Origin: an uncultured Prevotella sp.
GTDB taxonomy: Bacteria; Bacteroidota; Bacteroidia; Bacteroidales; Bacteroidaceae
Length of the DNA: 19,374 bases
Reading direction: 5' to 3'
NCBI GenBank assembly: GCA_946623195.1
Contig: CAMOQW010000028.1
Coordinates: 1 to 19,374, forward strand
Shown here: piece after piece, positions 1-7,982 of the stretch
Numbering within the stretch: the first letter of the stretch is position 1
Layout: each line of letters starts with the position of its first letter
Made by a program: the position numbers and the translations under genes
The notes under the pieces: generated by a model
The model's input: only the letters and a program-made list of their open reading frames with translations
Told to the model about the DNA's origin: nothing
Database searches by the model: none

Positions 1-12
1 GAAATCGCCGCT

Positions 13-273
13 CTATTTCTTCTTTTTCCTCTTGAACAGCCACCCGTAGTTTCTCATGAGTTTGCGCACCAGCAGGAAGCCATCGATGGCCGTGATGCTG
101 TTGGTCACCAGGCTGGCAATCATCTCGCCTTTCGAGTTCGAGTCCTGGCGGGCCGTCAGCTCATGCCACAGCAAGCCAATCTGCTCGTTCTGCTGCTGGA
201 TGCCGGCGCGCAGCTGGTCTTTGCGCTGCTGAATGTCGTCAAGGGTCTTATAGGGAATGGGTTGCGTGGTCAT
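13..273 (-). CDS. Small basic hypothetical protein of a stress/membrane gene cluster
   Basis: This 86-residue protein has no function I can name. Its first half is polar and Gln/Glu-rich and probably forms a coiled coil (about residues 10-45). The middle (about 48-72) is moderately hydrophobic and may be amphipathic or membrane-associated. The C-terminus is a strongly basic tail ending in Phe-Lys-Arg and a run of Lys. It is the last gene of a three-gene minus-strand unit, 6 nt behind the holin-superfamily gene, so co-transcription is very likely. A YtxH protein, a holin-superfamily membrane protein and a small basic protein together suggest a cell-envelope or general-stress role, but that is inference from neighbours. 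The ATG start is supported by the short spacing. Confidence 0.75.
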   Translation of the reverse strand: MTTQPIPYKTLDDIQQRKDQLRAGIQQQNEQIGLLWHELTARQDSNSKGEMIASLVTNSITAIDGFLLVRKLMRNYGWLFKRKKKK

Positions 274-279
274 AGGCGG

Positions 280-627
280 TTAGTTTAATAAGGTGTCGGC
301 CAGAAATCTTACCAGCGGGCGCTCTATCCAGGTCTTGCGGAATCTGTAGACCATGATGAACAGCACCAGGAAAAGCAGTGCCATCAGGAAGAAGGCCAGC
401 GCTGTTCCCGTTATCGGGTCGAGCCAGTAGATGAGCGCGAAAGACAGGTAGAAAAGTACTGCCACACCCAGAATGAGGAGCACGATGGCCAGCGTCAGGG
501 CTGTTGCCAGTCGCACCACCTTGTCAATAACGTCGAGCTTCAGATATTCCTTCTGAAGCCCGACATAGTCTTTCAGCACCTCAACGAGTTGTGCTATGTT
601 CTCTACATTCTTGTCGCTGGACAGCAT
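280..627 (-). CDS. Holin-superfamily membrane protein (Phage_holin_3_6 / DUF1469-like)
   Basis: A 115-residue integral membrane protein. An amphipathic N-terminal segment (about residues 1-40, with VEVLKDYVGLQKEYLK) is followed by two long hydrophobic segments, about 43-68 and 75-98, and a basic C-terminal end. This layout matches the actinobacterial holin III / DUF1469 superfamily, widespread in bacterial chromosomes and usually found beside YtxH-type genes. Despite the family name nothing here suggests a prophage: no endolysin, integrase or structural gene lies nearby. It is the middle gene of the unit, 23 nt after the YtxH gene and 6 nt before the next. The role is probably in the envelope or stress response. 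Family assignment is fairly secure; the function is not known to me. Confidence 0.8.
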   Translation of the reverse strand: MLSSDKNVENIAQLVEVLKDYVGLQKEYLKLDVIDKVVRLATALTLAIVLLILGVAVLFYLSFALIYWLDPITGTALAFFLMALLFLVLFIMVYRFRKTWIERPLVRFLADTLLN

Positions 628-650
628 AACGTTCTTTTTTCAAACCGCTC

Positions 651-869
651 TTATGCCTCCACTTCGGGAGCAGCATCAGCAATGTCGTCAACGAGGTCCT
701 TTACCTCCTTGCGGCTCAGCTTGATGTCGTGTTTCTTCATGAAGTCGTCCACGGCACTGGTAATCTTGTTGCGGGTGTCAGTACCCTTCTCGGGAGCCAG
801 CAGCAGGCCAATCACTGCGCCAGCCAATGCGCCTCCGAAGAATGCGCCTAAATAACCTAAACTTTTCAT
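651..869 (-). CDS. YtxH domain-containing protein
   Basis: A 72-residue protein beginning with a Gly/Ala-rich membrane segment (about residues 4-25) that ends in the LLLAPEKG motif characteristic of YtxH/gas-vesicle-GvpP-like small proteins. A charged helical tail follows (about 28-72). YtxH family members are single-pass membrane proteins often linked to general stress in Firmicutes; the role in Bacteroidota is not established. It is the first gene of the minus-strand unit and lies about 42 nt downstream of a well-formed Bacteroidota promoter. The ATG at 869-867 is the only sensible start because the membrane segment begins immediately after it. Confidence 0.85.
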   Translation of the reverse strand: MKSLGYLGAFFGGALAGAVIGLLLAPEKGTDTRNKITSAVDDFMKKHDIKLSRKEVKDLVDDIADAAPEVEA

Positions 870-910
870 ATTATTCGGTGTTTAAATTAAAATAATTGTT
901 TTTTTCGAGG

Positions 911-942
911 CAAATTTACGTAAAAGATTTGAAATTAACAAA
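911..942 (-). promoter_or_regulatory. Promoter for the YtxH/holin-family operon
   Basis: On the minus strand, TAAATTTG (911-918) matches the -7 consensus TAnnTTTG and TTTG (939-942) matches the -33 box, with a 20-bp spacer. It points to the YtxH start at 869. One of the two most complete promoters in the window. Confidence 0.75.
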
Positions 943-982
943 CTTTACGCAGTATTTTTCACTGCTTTTGCGCGATATTTTG

Positions 983-990
983 TAATTTTG
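983..990 (+). promoter_or_regulatory. -7 element for the SPOR-lipoprotein/ruvX/def operon
   Basis: TAATTTTG matches TAnnTTTG and predicts transcription starting near 995, giving a 5' leader of about 50 nt. No TTTG lies 19-21 bp upstream, so the -33 part is weak. An 8-bp direct repeat, TTTTGCGC at 966-973 and 986-993, overlaps it with exact 20-nt periodicity. It is divergent from the promoter at 911-942. Confidence 0.55.
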
Positions 991-1045
991 CGCTGTTTTA
1001 GTGGAATAAAGTTTCAATTTAAATACTGATTACAGACAAAAAATT

Positions 1046-1546
1046 ATGAAAAAGTACACAGTTCTTTGCGCAGGAATTTGCGCAGTGATGGCTTTTACGA
1101 GTTGTAAATCCAGTGAGAGTGCTTACAAGCAGGCTTACCTGAAGGCCAAGCAGCAGCAGGAGGAGGCTCAACAGGCAGCCGCCCAGCAACAGCAGCAGGA
1201 GAACACGGTAGTTCCCATGCAGACTCGTGAAGCTACCAATACCCAGGTGGTAGACAATGCAGACAACATACAGGTGCGCCAGGAGGCCGTATCGGTGGTC
1301 AACGGTGACGGTCTGAAGAATTTCAGCGTCGTGGTAGGTTCTTTCTCGCTGAAGGCTAATGCCGAGGGCTTGCAGCAGACGCTGAAGAACGAGGGCTACA
1401 ATGCCCAGGTGGTGGTCAACAACAACGTTCAGCCTGCCATGTATCGCGTGGTAGCTACAACCTTTGATTCCAAGGCCGACGCAGCCTCCAGCCGTGCTAC
1501 CCTGCAGACGAAGTATCCCGGGGCCTGGCTGCTCTATGCCAAGTAA
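1046..1546 (+). CDS. SPOR domain-containing lipoprotein
   Basis: A 166-residue exported protein. The N-terminus has a lipoprotein signal peptide with lipobox FTSC, acylated Cys20, so it is expected to be membrane-anchored, facing the periplasm. Residues about 25-55 are a Gln/Ala-rich, likely helical linker. Residues about 90-165 match a SPOR domain (FSVVVGSF at the start, then YRVVATTF, with alternating helices and strands), which binds glycan strands lacking stem peptides at septa and other remodelling sites. A cell-division or peptidoglycan role is therefore likely but inferred from the domain. It is the first gene of the unit; ruvX follows 3 nt after its stop. Confidence 0.88.
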   Translation: MKKYTVLCAGICAVMAFTSCKSSESAYKQAYLKAKQQQEEAQQAAAQQQQQENTVVPMQTREATNTQVVDNADNIQVRQEAVSVVNGDGLKNFSVVVGSFSLKANAEGLQQTLKNEGYNAQVVVNNNVQPAMYRVVATTFDSKADAASSRATLQTKYPGAWLLYAK

Positions 1547-1549
1547 GCA

Positions 1550-1963
1550 GTGGGGCGCATCCTTTCTATCGACTACGGCAAGAAGCGTACTGGCCTGGCA
1601 GTCTCCGACCCGCTACAGCTCATTGCTGGCGGGTTGACGACTGTAGCCACCCATGACCTCTACGACTTTCTGCAGCAGTATGTGGCCCGCGAGCAGGTAG
1701 AGCGCATCGTCATTGGCGAGCCCCGCCAGCCCAACGGCCAGCCCAGCGAGAATCTGGCTCGCGTCCAGCAGTTTGTCAACCGTTGGCGCAAGCAGATGCC
1801 GCATATCCCCATCGAGTATTACGACGAGCGCTTCACCTCCGTGTTGGCTCATCAGGCCATGCGCGATGTCGGTCTTCACAAGAAAGCCCGTCAGGATAAG
1901 GCCCTGGTCGATGAAATATCGGCCACCATCATCCTTGAGGACTATATGCGCTCGAAAAAATAA
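1550..1963 (+). CDS. ruvX: RuvX/YqgF Holliday-junction-resolvase-like protein
   Basis: A 137-residue RNase H-fold protein of the YqgF/RuvX family. The acidic positions are visible: Asp8 in ILSIDYGKKRTG, Glu57 in IVIGEP, the YDERFTS motif (about 91-97) and Asp121 in VDEISA. In E. coli YqgF takes part in 16S rRNA 5'-end processing; other members resolve Holliday junctions. The start is GTG at 1550, chosen because the conserved IDYGKKR motif follows at once and no ATG lies upstream in frame. It sits 3 nt after the SPOR gene stop and 30 nt before def, so translation is probably coupled. Length is normal for the family. Confidence 0.95.
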   Translation: MGRILSIDYGKKRTGLAVSDPLQLIAGGLTTVATHDLYDFLQQYVAREQVERIVIGEPRQPNGQPSENLARVQQFVNRWRKQMPHIPIEYYDERFTSVLAHQAMRDVGLHKKARQDKALVDEISATIILEDYMRSKK

Positions 1964-1993
1964 GTTCATTTCTATCGTCAGCAGTCTATACTT

Positions 1994-2557
1994 ATGATAT
2001 TACCTATTTATATATATGGTCAGCCCGTGCTCCGCAGGGTTGCCGACGACATCACCTCCGACTATCCCCAGCTGAAGGAACTCATCAGCGACATGTGGGA
2101 GACGCTGGCCGAGAGCGAGGGCATCGGGCTGGCGGCTCCTCAGGTGGGCCGGGCTATCCGCCTGTCGGTTATCGACCTCGACGTCATCAGCGACGACATG
2201 CCCCAGTATAAGGGCTTCCGCAACGTCTACATCAATCCTCACATCTTGGAGTATGACGATGCCAAAACTGACACCTCGGAAGAGGGATGCCTGTCGCTGC
2301 CTGCCATCCACGAGAAGGTGGTACGCCCCACGCGCATCCATGTGGAGTGGGACGACGAGCAGTTCCAGCACCACGACGAGTGGATTGAGGGCTATCTGGC
2401 CCGCGTCATGCAGCATGAGTTCGACCATTTGGACGGCAAGATGTTCGTCGACCGCATCTCTCCGCTTCGCAAACAGCTCATCAAGAGCAAGCTCAAGGCA
2501 CTCACCCAGGGCCGCTACCGCTGCGGCTATCGCACGAAACCGGTGGTGAGAAAATGA
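1994..2557 (+). CDS. def: Peptide deformylase
   Basis: A 187-residue metalloenzyme that removes the formyl group from the N-terminal Met of new proteins at the ribosome exit. All three active-site motifs are intact: GIGLAAPQ (43-50), EGCLS (97-101, metal ligand Cys99) and HEFDH (141-145, metal ligands His141 and His145, catalytic Glu142). The C-terminal tail (after about 165) is short and basic. The gene overlaps the next reading frame by 4 nt (ATGA at 2554-2557). Its stop lies in the first arm of a large inverted repeat described separately, so its last two codons are repeat sequence and the natural end may once have been different. Confidence 0.97.
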   Translation: MILPIYIYGQPVLRRVADDITSDYPQLKELISDMWETLAESEGIGLAAPQVGRAIRLSVIDLDVISDDMPQYKGFRNVYINPHILEYDDAKTDTSEEGCLSLPAIHEKVVRPTRIHVEWDDEQFQHHDEWIEGYLARVMQHEFDHLDGKMFVDRISPLRKQLIKSKLKALTQGRYRCGYRTKPVVRK

Positions 2558-2689
2558 AGAATGAAGAATTAAGAATGAAGAATGAAGAATTTGCTACCGC
2601 TCTGCCTGACTCGGGAGGGATAAAATCGATGCTCTTGCGCGCTGCCTTGTGCGCAGCATTCTTCATTCTTCATTCTTCATTCTTCATTT
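2552..2689. repeat. Heptamer-built inverted repeat across the def/TPR junction
   Basis: Arm 1 (2552-2584) is made of the 7-bp unit AGAATGA; arm 2 (2657-2689) is the reverse complement, four TTCTTCA units from 2659 to 2686. The arms match at 32 of 33 positions (mismatch at 2570) and enclose a 72-nt core, which itself has a small TGCGC/GCGCA hairpin (2636-2655). In RNA this would form a very stable stem covering the def stop and the first ATG of the TPR gene, while leaving an ATG at 2629 in the loop. It resembles a small non-autonomous repeat element; there is no transposase and no evident target-site duplication. Confidence 0.75.
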
Positions 2690-4440
2690 CAAAATCCTTT
2701 GCCCAGTTCAATACCGACCGCCTAGTCATGATAGGCCGTTCGGCACTCTATTACGAAGACTATGTGCTCAGCATCCAGTATTTTAACCAGGCCATAGCCG
2801 CCAAGCCCTGGCTCTACGAACCGTGGTTCTTACGTGGTGTGGCCAAATACTATCTCGACGATTATGCCGGTGCCGAGAACGACTGCACGACAGCTATCGA
2901 CCGCAATCCCTATGTGGTAGGTCTCTACGAGTTGCGCGGCCTCTGTCGCATCCAGCAGAAAAAATATGCCGACGCCATCAGTGACTACGACACGGCCCTG
3001 CGCTACGACCCTGAGTCGGTCAACCTATGGCACAACCGTGCCCTGTGCCGCATCCAGCAGAAAGACTATGAAGGAGCACTCCGCGACCTCGACTCCATGT
3101 CGGTGCGGTGGAGCAAGAATGCCCGCATCTATTCCATGAAGGCAGAGGCCTATCTGCAGCAGGCTGACACCGCGGCAGCCATCAGCGCACTCGACAGGAG
3201 CCTGGAACTCGATGCCTACGAGGGCTCCACCTGGGCCCAGCGAGCCATCATCAGTCTGGCCCGCGAGGAGTGGAAGGAGAGCGAGACCTATCTCGACAAG
3301 GCCATTCACCTGATGCCCAAGCAGGGTGGACTCTACATCAACCGTGCGCTGGCCCGTTTCAACCAGAACAACCTGCGCGGTGCCATGGCGGACTATGATG
3401 CCGCCCTCGACTTCGAACCCAACAACTTTCTGGGCCACTACAATCGCGGACTGTTGCGTGCCCAGGTGGGCGACGACAATCGCGCCATCACTGACTTCGA
3501 CTTTGTGCTGCGCCTGGAACCCGACAACCTGATGGCCCTCTACAACCGTGCCCTGCTGCTCGAACAGACGGGTAATCCGCGAGCTGCCATCCGCGACTAT
3601 TCTAAAGTCATCGACCAGTATCCTAACTTCTGGACCGGTCTCCACCAGCGTGCCCAGTGCTATCGCAAGCTGGGCATGACCAAGCAGGCCGAGCAAGACG
3701 AGTTCCGCATCCTGAAGGCCCAGATAGACAAGCGTTTCGGCCATCAGCCCCGACTCTCGAAGAAGCAGATGCGCAAGCGCAGCGACGAGGATATCGAGAA
3801 GTATAACCAGTTGGCAGTAGCCGATGAACAGGAGTCGCAACAGGAATACCAGAGCGACTATCGCGGACGAGTGCAGAACCGCCGTGTCGCACTCGACTAT
3901 CAGCCCCTCTACGTGCTCTCCACCCAGCGCCAGCAGAGTGCCGTACGGCAATATGTTGCCTACGACCGCCAGGTCGACGCCCTCAACGCTACGATGCCCG
4001 CCGACCGCCAGCTCTACATCGTGACCGGCCATAGCAACATCAGCGACCCTGCCCCCTGGCTCCAACCGTCCGACTCTGCGTCGGCAATCACCCTTTGGCT
4101 ACAAGCCGTCTGCGAGTGGCAGACCGACAGCATCGACATGCCCCTGCGTACGGCCAACTTGCTCGAACGGCTTACGCAAGCCATCCGCCTGGCCCCCTCC
4201 AATGCTTACCTCTACTACGACCGTGGCAATGCCCATGTGCAGTGCCTGGAGTTTGCCGAGGCCATCGACGACTATTCCCGCGCCCTCGAACTCGACCCCA
4301 ATCTGCCCGAGGCATGGTATAACCGCGGCTTGGCCCGTCTCACGCAGAAGCAGCAGGCCGAAGCCGTCAGCGACCTCTCCAAAGCCGGCGAATTGGGCCT
4401 CTACACCGCCTATAGCATCATCAAGCGACAGCGGAAGTAA
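2554..4440 (+). CDS. Exported tetratricopeptide-repeat protein
   Basis: A 628-residue protein made mainly of TPR units: about ten consecutive 34-residue repeats from residue 50 to 385 and two more near the C-terminus (about 550-620), separated by a Gln/Arg-rich linker. TPRs mediate protein-protein contacts; the partner is unknown. A signal peptide ends in SFAQ with probable cleavage near residue 50. The first ATG (2554) overlaps the def stop, but its product starts with 25 polar residues translated from a repeat arm. A second ATG at 2629 gives a conventional signal peptide, MLLRAALCAAFFILHS onward, and lies in the loop of the predicted hairpin. I consider 2629 at least as likely. The hydrophobic part of the signal is partly encoded by the second repeat arm. 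Confidence 0.9.
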   Translation: MKNEELRMKNEEFATALPDSGGIKSMLLRAALCAAFFILHSSFFISKSFAQFNTDRLVMIGRSALYYEDYVLSIQYFNQAIAAKPWLYEPWFLRGVAKYYLDDYAGAENDCTTAIDRNPYVVGLYELRGLCRIQQKKYADAISDYDTALRYDPESVNLWHNRALCRIQQKDYEGALRDLDSMSVRWSKNARIYSMKAEAYLQQADTAAAISALDRSLELDAYEGSTWAQRAIISLAREEWKESETYLDKAIHLMPKQGGLYINRALARFNQNNLRGAMADYDAALDFEPNNFLGHYNRGLLRAQVGDDNRAITDFDFVLRLEPDNLMALYNRALLLEQTGNPRAAIRDYSKVIDQYPNFWTGLHQRAQCYRKLGMTKQAEQDEFRILKAQIDKRFGHQPRLSKKQMRKRSDEDIEKYNQLAVADEQESQQEYQSDYRGRVQNRRVALDYQPLYVLSTQRQQSAVRQYVAYDRQVDALNATMPADRQLYIVTGHSNISDPAPWLQPSDSASAITLWLQAVCEWQTDSIDMPLRTANLLERLTQAIRLAPSNAYLYYDRGNAHVQCLEFAEAIDDYSRALELDPNLPEAWYNRGLARLTQKQQAEAVSDLSKAGELGLYTAYSIIKRQRK

Positions 4441-4504
4441 GACCTGCTGCTCCCGTGTCCCCCCAGGCTCTTTGTCGTAAAAAAAGTGAAAAAATACCTT
4501 TTCC

Positions 4505-4536
4505 TTTGGTGTTTTGACCGATTTGCACTATCTTTG
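4505..4536 (+). promoter_or_regulatory. Promoter of thrS
   Basis: TTTG (4505-4508) and TATCTTTG (4529-4536) are separated by 20 bp, an exact match to the Bacteroidota -33/-7 arrangement. Predicted transcription begins near 4541, leaving a leader of under 30 nt. That is too short for a T-box or other leader attenuator, so thrS appears to have a simple promoter. Confidence 0.8.
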
Positions 4537-4569
4537 CAAGCATTTTAATTTCAAACATATATTGTAGAT

Positions 4570-6513
4570 ATGATTCAGATTACCTTTCCAGACGGTTCTG
4601 TTCGCTCGTATGAGCAGGGCGTTACTGGATTTCAGATTGCTGAGAGCATTTCGCCTGCTCTCGCACGCAGCGTGCTTTGCTGCGGAGTGAACGGCGAGAC
4701 CGTGGAATTGAACCGCCCCATCATGGAGGATGCCAAGTTGGAACTCTACAAGTGGGACGACGAGCAGGGCAAGCACACCTTCTGGCACACCTCCGCCCAC
4801 CTGTTGGCCGAGGCACTCCAGGAGCTGTATCCTGGCATCCAGTTCGGCTTCGGTCCTGCTGTAGAGAATGGTTTCTTCTACGACGTACTGCTGCCCGACG
4901 GACAGATGATCAAGGAGAGCGACTTCCCCACCATCGAGCAGAAGATGCGTGAGTTGTCGTCGAAGAAAGAACCCGTGGTGCGCCGCGAGGTGGCCAAGGC
5001 CGACGCCCTGAAGGAGTTTGCTGCCGACGGCCAGACCTACAAGTGCGAGCACATTGAGCAAGACCTCGAAGACGGTACCATTACCACCTATACGCAGGGC
5101 TCATTCACCGACCTCTGCCGTGGTCCTCACCTGGTTGACACCGGCGAAATCAAGGCCATCAAGCTCACCAGCGTAGCCGGAGCCTTCTGGCGTGGCGATG
5201 CCACCCGCGAACAGATGCAGCGCCTCTACGGCATCACGTTCCCCAAGAAGAAGATGCTCGACGAATACCTCGTCATGCTGGAAGAAGCCAAGAAGCGCGA
5301 CCACCGCAAGATTGGCAAGGAGATGGAACTCTTCATGTTCAGCGACAAGGTAGGCAAGGGCCTGCCCATCTGGCTGCCCAAGGGCACCGACCTCCGTCTG
5401 CGCCTGCAGGACCATCTGCGCAAGGTGCAGAAGCGCTTTGGCTATCAGGAAGTCATCACCCCGCATATCGGTTCCAAGAACCTCTATGTCACCAGCGGCC
5501 ACTATGCCCACTATGGCAAAGACTCCTTCCAGCCCATCCATACCCCTGAGGAGGACGAAGAGTACATGCTGAAACCCATGAACTGCCCTCACCACTGCGA
5601 GATATTCGCCTGGAAACCCCGCAGCTACCGCGACCTGCCGCTGCGCATCGCCGAGTTCGGCACCGTCTATCGCTATGAACAGTCTGGCGAGTTGCACGGC
5701 CTCACCCGTGTGCGCTCCTTCACGCAGGACGATGCCCACCTCTTCTGCCGTCCCGACCAGGTGAAGCAGGAGTTCCTCAACGTGATGGATATCATCAATA
5801 TTGTGCTGAAGGCCTTTGGCTTCGAGTTCGAGGCACAGATATCCCTCCGCGACCCCAACGACCACGACAAGTACGTGGGTACCGACGAAGACTGGGCACT
5901 GGCTGAGCGCGCCATTCAGGAGGCCTGCCAGGAAAAGGGCCTGTCCGCCAAGGTGGAATACGGCGAAGCCGCCTTCTACGGTCCTAAGCTCGACTTCATG
6001 ATCAAGGATGCCATCGGTCGCCGTTGGCAACTGGGCACCATTCAGGTAGACTACAACCTGCCCAAGCGCTTCCAGCTGGAATACACCGACGAGGACAACC
6101 AGAAGAAGACCCCCGTCATGATTCACCGTGCACCGTTTGGCTCGCTGGAGCGCTTCACCGCCGTGCTTATAGAGCATACCAGCGGTCACTTCCCCCTGTG
6201 GCTGACACCCGAACAGGTGGCCATTCTACCCCTGTCGGAGAAGTACAACGACTACGCCCAGGAGGTTGCCCGCCAGTTTGGCGAGGGTGGTGTGCGTGCC
6301 ACCATCGACCTGCGCAACGAGAAGCTGGGCCGTAAGATTCGCGACAACGAGTTGAAGCGCATCCCCTACATGGTCATCGTCGGTGAGAAAGAAGCTCAGG
6401 ACAAGACCGTTGCCGTGCGTCCGCAGGGTGGTGGCGTGCAGACTGTCATGACCATCCGCCAGTTCATCGACCGCATCAATGCCGAAGTGGCCGAAATGAC
6501 GAAGGACTTCTAA
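4570..6513 (+). CDS. thrS: Threonyl-tRNA synthetase
   Basis: A 647-residue class II synthetase that charges tRNA-Thr in the cytoplasm. Domains in order: TGS (about 1-62); editing domain with HxxxH (His73, His77) and CxxxH (Cys183, His187 in DLCRGPH), used to hydrolyse Ser-tRNA-Thr; catalytic core with motif 2 near VYRYEQSGE and motif 3 in GSLERF; zinc ligands Cys339, His390 and His519; anticodon-binding domain from about residue 545. All expected catalytic residues are present and length is standard. It has its own promoter and is followed by a strong hairpin terminator. The translation-factor genes infC-rpmI-rplT, often directly downstream, are absent here. Confidence 0.98.
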   Translation: MIQITFPDGSVRSYEQGVTGFQIAESISPALARSVLCCGVNGETVELNRPIMEDAKLELYKWDDEQGKHTFWHTSAHLLAEALQELYPGIQFGFGPAVENGFFYDVLLPDGQMIKESDFPTIEQKMRELSSKKEPVVRREVAKADALKEFAADGQTYKCEHIEQDLEDGTITTYTQGSFTDLCRGPHLVDTGEIKAIKLTSVAGAFWRGDATREQMQRLYGITFPKKKMLDEYLVMLEEAKKRDHRKIGKEMELFMFSDKVGKGLPIWLPKGTDLRLRLQDHLRKVQKRFGYQEVITPHIGSKNLYVTSGHYAHYGKDSFQPIHTPEEDEEYMLKPMNCPHHCEIFAWKPRSYRDLPLRIAEFGTVYRYEQSGELHGLTRVRSFTQDDAHLFCRPDQVKQEFLNVMDIINIVLKAFGFEFEAQISLRDPNDHDKYVGTDEDWALAERAIQEACQEKGLSAKVEYGEAAFYGPKLDFMIKDAIGRRWQLGTIQVDYNLPKRFQLEYTDEDNQKKTPVMIHRAPFGSLERFTAVLIEHTSGHFPLWLTPEQVAILPLSEKYNDYAQEVARQFGEGGVRATIDLRNEKLGRKIRDNELKRIPYMVIVGEKEAQDKTVAVRPQGGGVQTVMTIRQFIDRINAEVAEMTKDF

Positions 6514-6536
6514 GTCCTCCCCGTTGCCCGCTATAT

Positions 6537-6580
6537 AAAAAATCGCCGCAGAAGTTCTTCATTACTTCTGCGGCAATTTT
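6537..6580. terminator. Intrinsic terminator after thrS (possibly bidirectional)
   Basis: A perfect 11-bp stem, GCCGCAGAAGT (6545-6555) with ACTTCTGCGGC (6564-6574), and an 8-nt loop. It is followed by AATTTT on the plus strand and preceded by AAAAAA (6537-6542), which reads as a T-run on the minus strand. It ends the thrS transcript 31 nt after the stop codon. Confidence 0.85.
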
Positions 6581-6645
6581 ACGGATTAGGAAACCGATGA
6601 TGGAGGAAAGTAGGGAAAAAGTTTTTTTATTCCGAAACTTTTCTG

Positions 6646-6653
6646 TAATTTTG
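6646..6653 (+). promoter_or_regulatory. -7 element of queF
   Basis: TAATTTTG matches TAnnTTTG, with a T-run (6622-6629) where the -33 box should be. Transcription would start near 6658, about 20 nt before the start codon. That fixes the queF start at 6678/6681 rather than an upstream in-frame ATG at 6597. The short leader leaves no room for a preQ1 riboswitch. Confidence 0.6.
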
Positions 6654-6680
6654 CACGCCCATAAGGATACAGAAGAAATG

Positions 6681-7142
6681 ATGAACAGAGAACAAGACCA
6701 TTTGCAGCAGTTAGGCAAAAAGACAGAGTACCGGACGGACTATGCCCCGGAGGTGCTGGAAACCTTTGAGAACCGTCACCAGGACAACGACTACTGGGTG
6801 CAGTTCAACTGCCCTGAGTTCACGACGTTGTGCCCCATTACGGGCCAGCCGGACTTTGCCGAAATCAAGATTATGTATCTGCCTGCCGAACGCATGGTGG
6901 AATCGAAAAGTCTGAAACTATACCTCTTCTCGTTTCGCAATCATGGCGACTTCCATGAGGATTGCGTCAACACCATCATGAAGGACCTGGTGCGGTTGAT
7001 GCAGCCTAAGTATATAGAGGTGACGGGCATCTTCACGCCCCGTGGCGGCATCAGCATCTATCCATATGCCAACTACGGGCAGCCGGGCACCAAGTATGAG
7101 AAGATGGCAGAAGAGCGGTTGCTCAGCAGACAGATGATTTAG
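6681..7142 (+). CDS. queF: NADPH-dependent 7-cyano-7-deazaguanine reductase
   Basis: A 153-residue unimodular QueF that reduces preQ0 to preQ1 in queuosine tRNA modification. Seen: the nucleophile Cys51 in [10 protein letters not shown], catalytic Asp58 in the same motif, ESKSLK (Glu74, substrate and NADPH contact) and FHED (His92, Glu93) for base recognition. This is the short Bacillus-type form, not the double-length E. coli type. ATG codons at 6678 and 6681 are adjacent and either may be used; the longer frame from 6597 begins upstream of the predicted promoter and is rejected. No other queuosine gene is in the window. Its stop overlaps the convergent lipoprotein gene by 4 nt. Confidence 0.96.
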   Translation: MNREQDHLQQLGKKTEYRTDYAPEVLETFENRHQDNDYWVQFNCPEFTTLCPITGQPDFAEIKIMYLPAERMVESKSLKLYLFSFRNHGDFHEDCVNTIMKDLVRLMQPKYIEVTGIFTPRGGISIYPYANYGQPGTKYEKMAEERLLSRQMI

Positions 7143-7879
7143 TTCTTTTTTCGGTAGTAGCTCTGCTCGTGGTCGGCAAATCGCAGCACGAGGGAGTCGC
7201 GGCGCAGCAGTACTATGGTGGCGGTATCACTTTCGGGCACCATCTCTTGGCTCAGGCCGGGGATGGTGTCGGCTTTCAGTATAATGCGTCCGTTATGGAT
7301 GCGCCAGCTGGTGTAGTGCTTGGCATCGGGATAGCTGACGGGACTCATGGCGTCGGCATTGCCCGGACGAAGGTTGCCGATGCTGAAGGCTGTGTAGTCG
7401 CGCTTCAGCCGGATGCCATATTCGCGTGGTGCCATGATGCGCCTGCGGATGCTGTCGGGTAGGGGAGGCCTGGCTTGTCCGCTGAGCGAAGCGCGCAGCG
7501 TGGGAGTGACCTTGTAGCACCACTGGCCCTGTAGCATGTTGATGTTGATAACCATCAGTGCCTCGTCGGTTTTCTCAGGATTGACGACAATAGCCAGTTC
7601 GTCGCCGATGCGGGGATGCCCGTAGATACGGTGCTGCTTCCGGGCCTCAATGATGTCGAAGGTGTCAGGGTCGCCTCCCGTGTAGGGCAGGAAGAGCAGG
7701 ATGGAGTCGGTGCAGCCGTCGCAGGCCAGTCCGTAGCGTGTCGAGTCGCCGGGTATAGTCTTCTGTAGACTGATGGAAAGGGCAGCGTCATCACGGGGTG
7801 GTGCCTGCTTGTGGCCACATGCCGTCAGGATTACAGCTGCCGCCGTGACTATCATTATGAGTAAAAAGCGTTTTTTCAT
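7139..7879 (-). CDS. Hypothetical lipoprotein
   Basis: A 246-residue protein that I do not recognise beyond its export signal. Residues 1-20 are a lipoprotein signal peptide (basic start, hydrophobic core) with lipobox LTAC and acylated Cys21. The mature part is rich in short hydrophobic strands (for example [28 protein letters not shown] near the C-terminus), suggesting a beta-rich, lipocalin-like barrel; this is inference from the pattern only. Two Cys (CDGC, about 53-56) could form a disulfide. A C-terminal YYRKK motif ends the protein. It is monocistronic, convergent with queF and divergent from the carboxyltransferase gene. A TACTTTTG -7 motif lies upstream on the minus strand. Confidence 0.85.
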   Translation of the reverse strand: MKKRFLLIMIVTAAAVILTACGHKQAPPRDDAALSISLQKTIPGDSTRYGLACDGCTDSILLFLPYTGGDPDTFDIIEARKQHRIYGHPRIGDELAIVVNPEKTDEALMVININMLQGQWCYKVTPTLRASLSGQARPPLPDSIRRRIMAPREYGIRLKRDYTAFSIGNLRPGNADAMSPVSYPDAKHYTSWRIHNGRIILKADTIPGLSQEMVPESDTATIVLLRRDSLVLRFADHEQSYYRKKN

Positions 7880-7900
7880 TGTTCAGCATTGTTTTGGCGG

Positions 7901-7908
7901 CAAAAGTA
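7901..7908 (-). promoter_or_regulatory. -7 element of the lipoprotein gene
   Basis: On the minus strand TACTTTTG matches TAnnTTTG, 21 bp before the ATG at 7879. No clear TTTG lies 19-21 bp upstream, so the promoter is only partly supported. Confidence 0.45.
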
Positions 7909-7917
7909 CGAAAAATT

Positions 7918-7976
7918 AGTGAAAAAAGGCAGGAAGGGAGCAATTTTTTCACTTTTCACTTTTCACTTTTCACTTT
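7918..7976. repeat. CACTTTT heptamer array with a short inverted partner
   Basis: Four tandem 7-bp units run from 7950 to 7976 (three CACTTTT and a final CACTTTA lacking its last match). The first unit also belongs to a perfect 10-bp inverted repeat: AGTGAAAAAA (7918-7927) and TTTTTTCACT (7944-7953). The array covers the place where the -33 box of the downstream promoter is expected. Confidence 0.75.
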
Positions 7977-7982
7977 ATTTTG

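Noticed and set aside
280..627. Prophage remnant suggested by a holin-superfamily gene
   Set aside because: No other phage gene is nearby, and this family is common in ordinary chromosomal clusters with YtxH genes.
2629..2656. Frameshift or pseudogene at the start of the TPR gene because of the inserted repeat
   Set aside because: The frame is open through the repeat, and a usable signal peptide and all downstream TPRs are intact.
3025..4065. Long open frame antisense to the TPR gene; similar antisense frames at 5101-6189, 8018-9307, 15655-16563 and 17650-18549
   Set aside because: Each lies opposite a well-supported gene, has low-complexity or biased composition and no recognisable domain; they arise from codon bias in the real genes.
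6597..6677. Longer start for queF
   Set aside because: It lies upstream of the -7 box at 6646, and known QueF proteins begin near 6681.
6581..6680. preQ1 riboswitch before queF
   Set aside because: The predicted leader is only about 20 nt and no aptamer-like pseudoknot sequence is visible.
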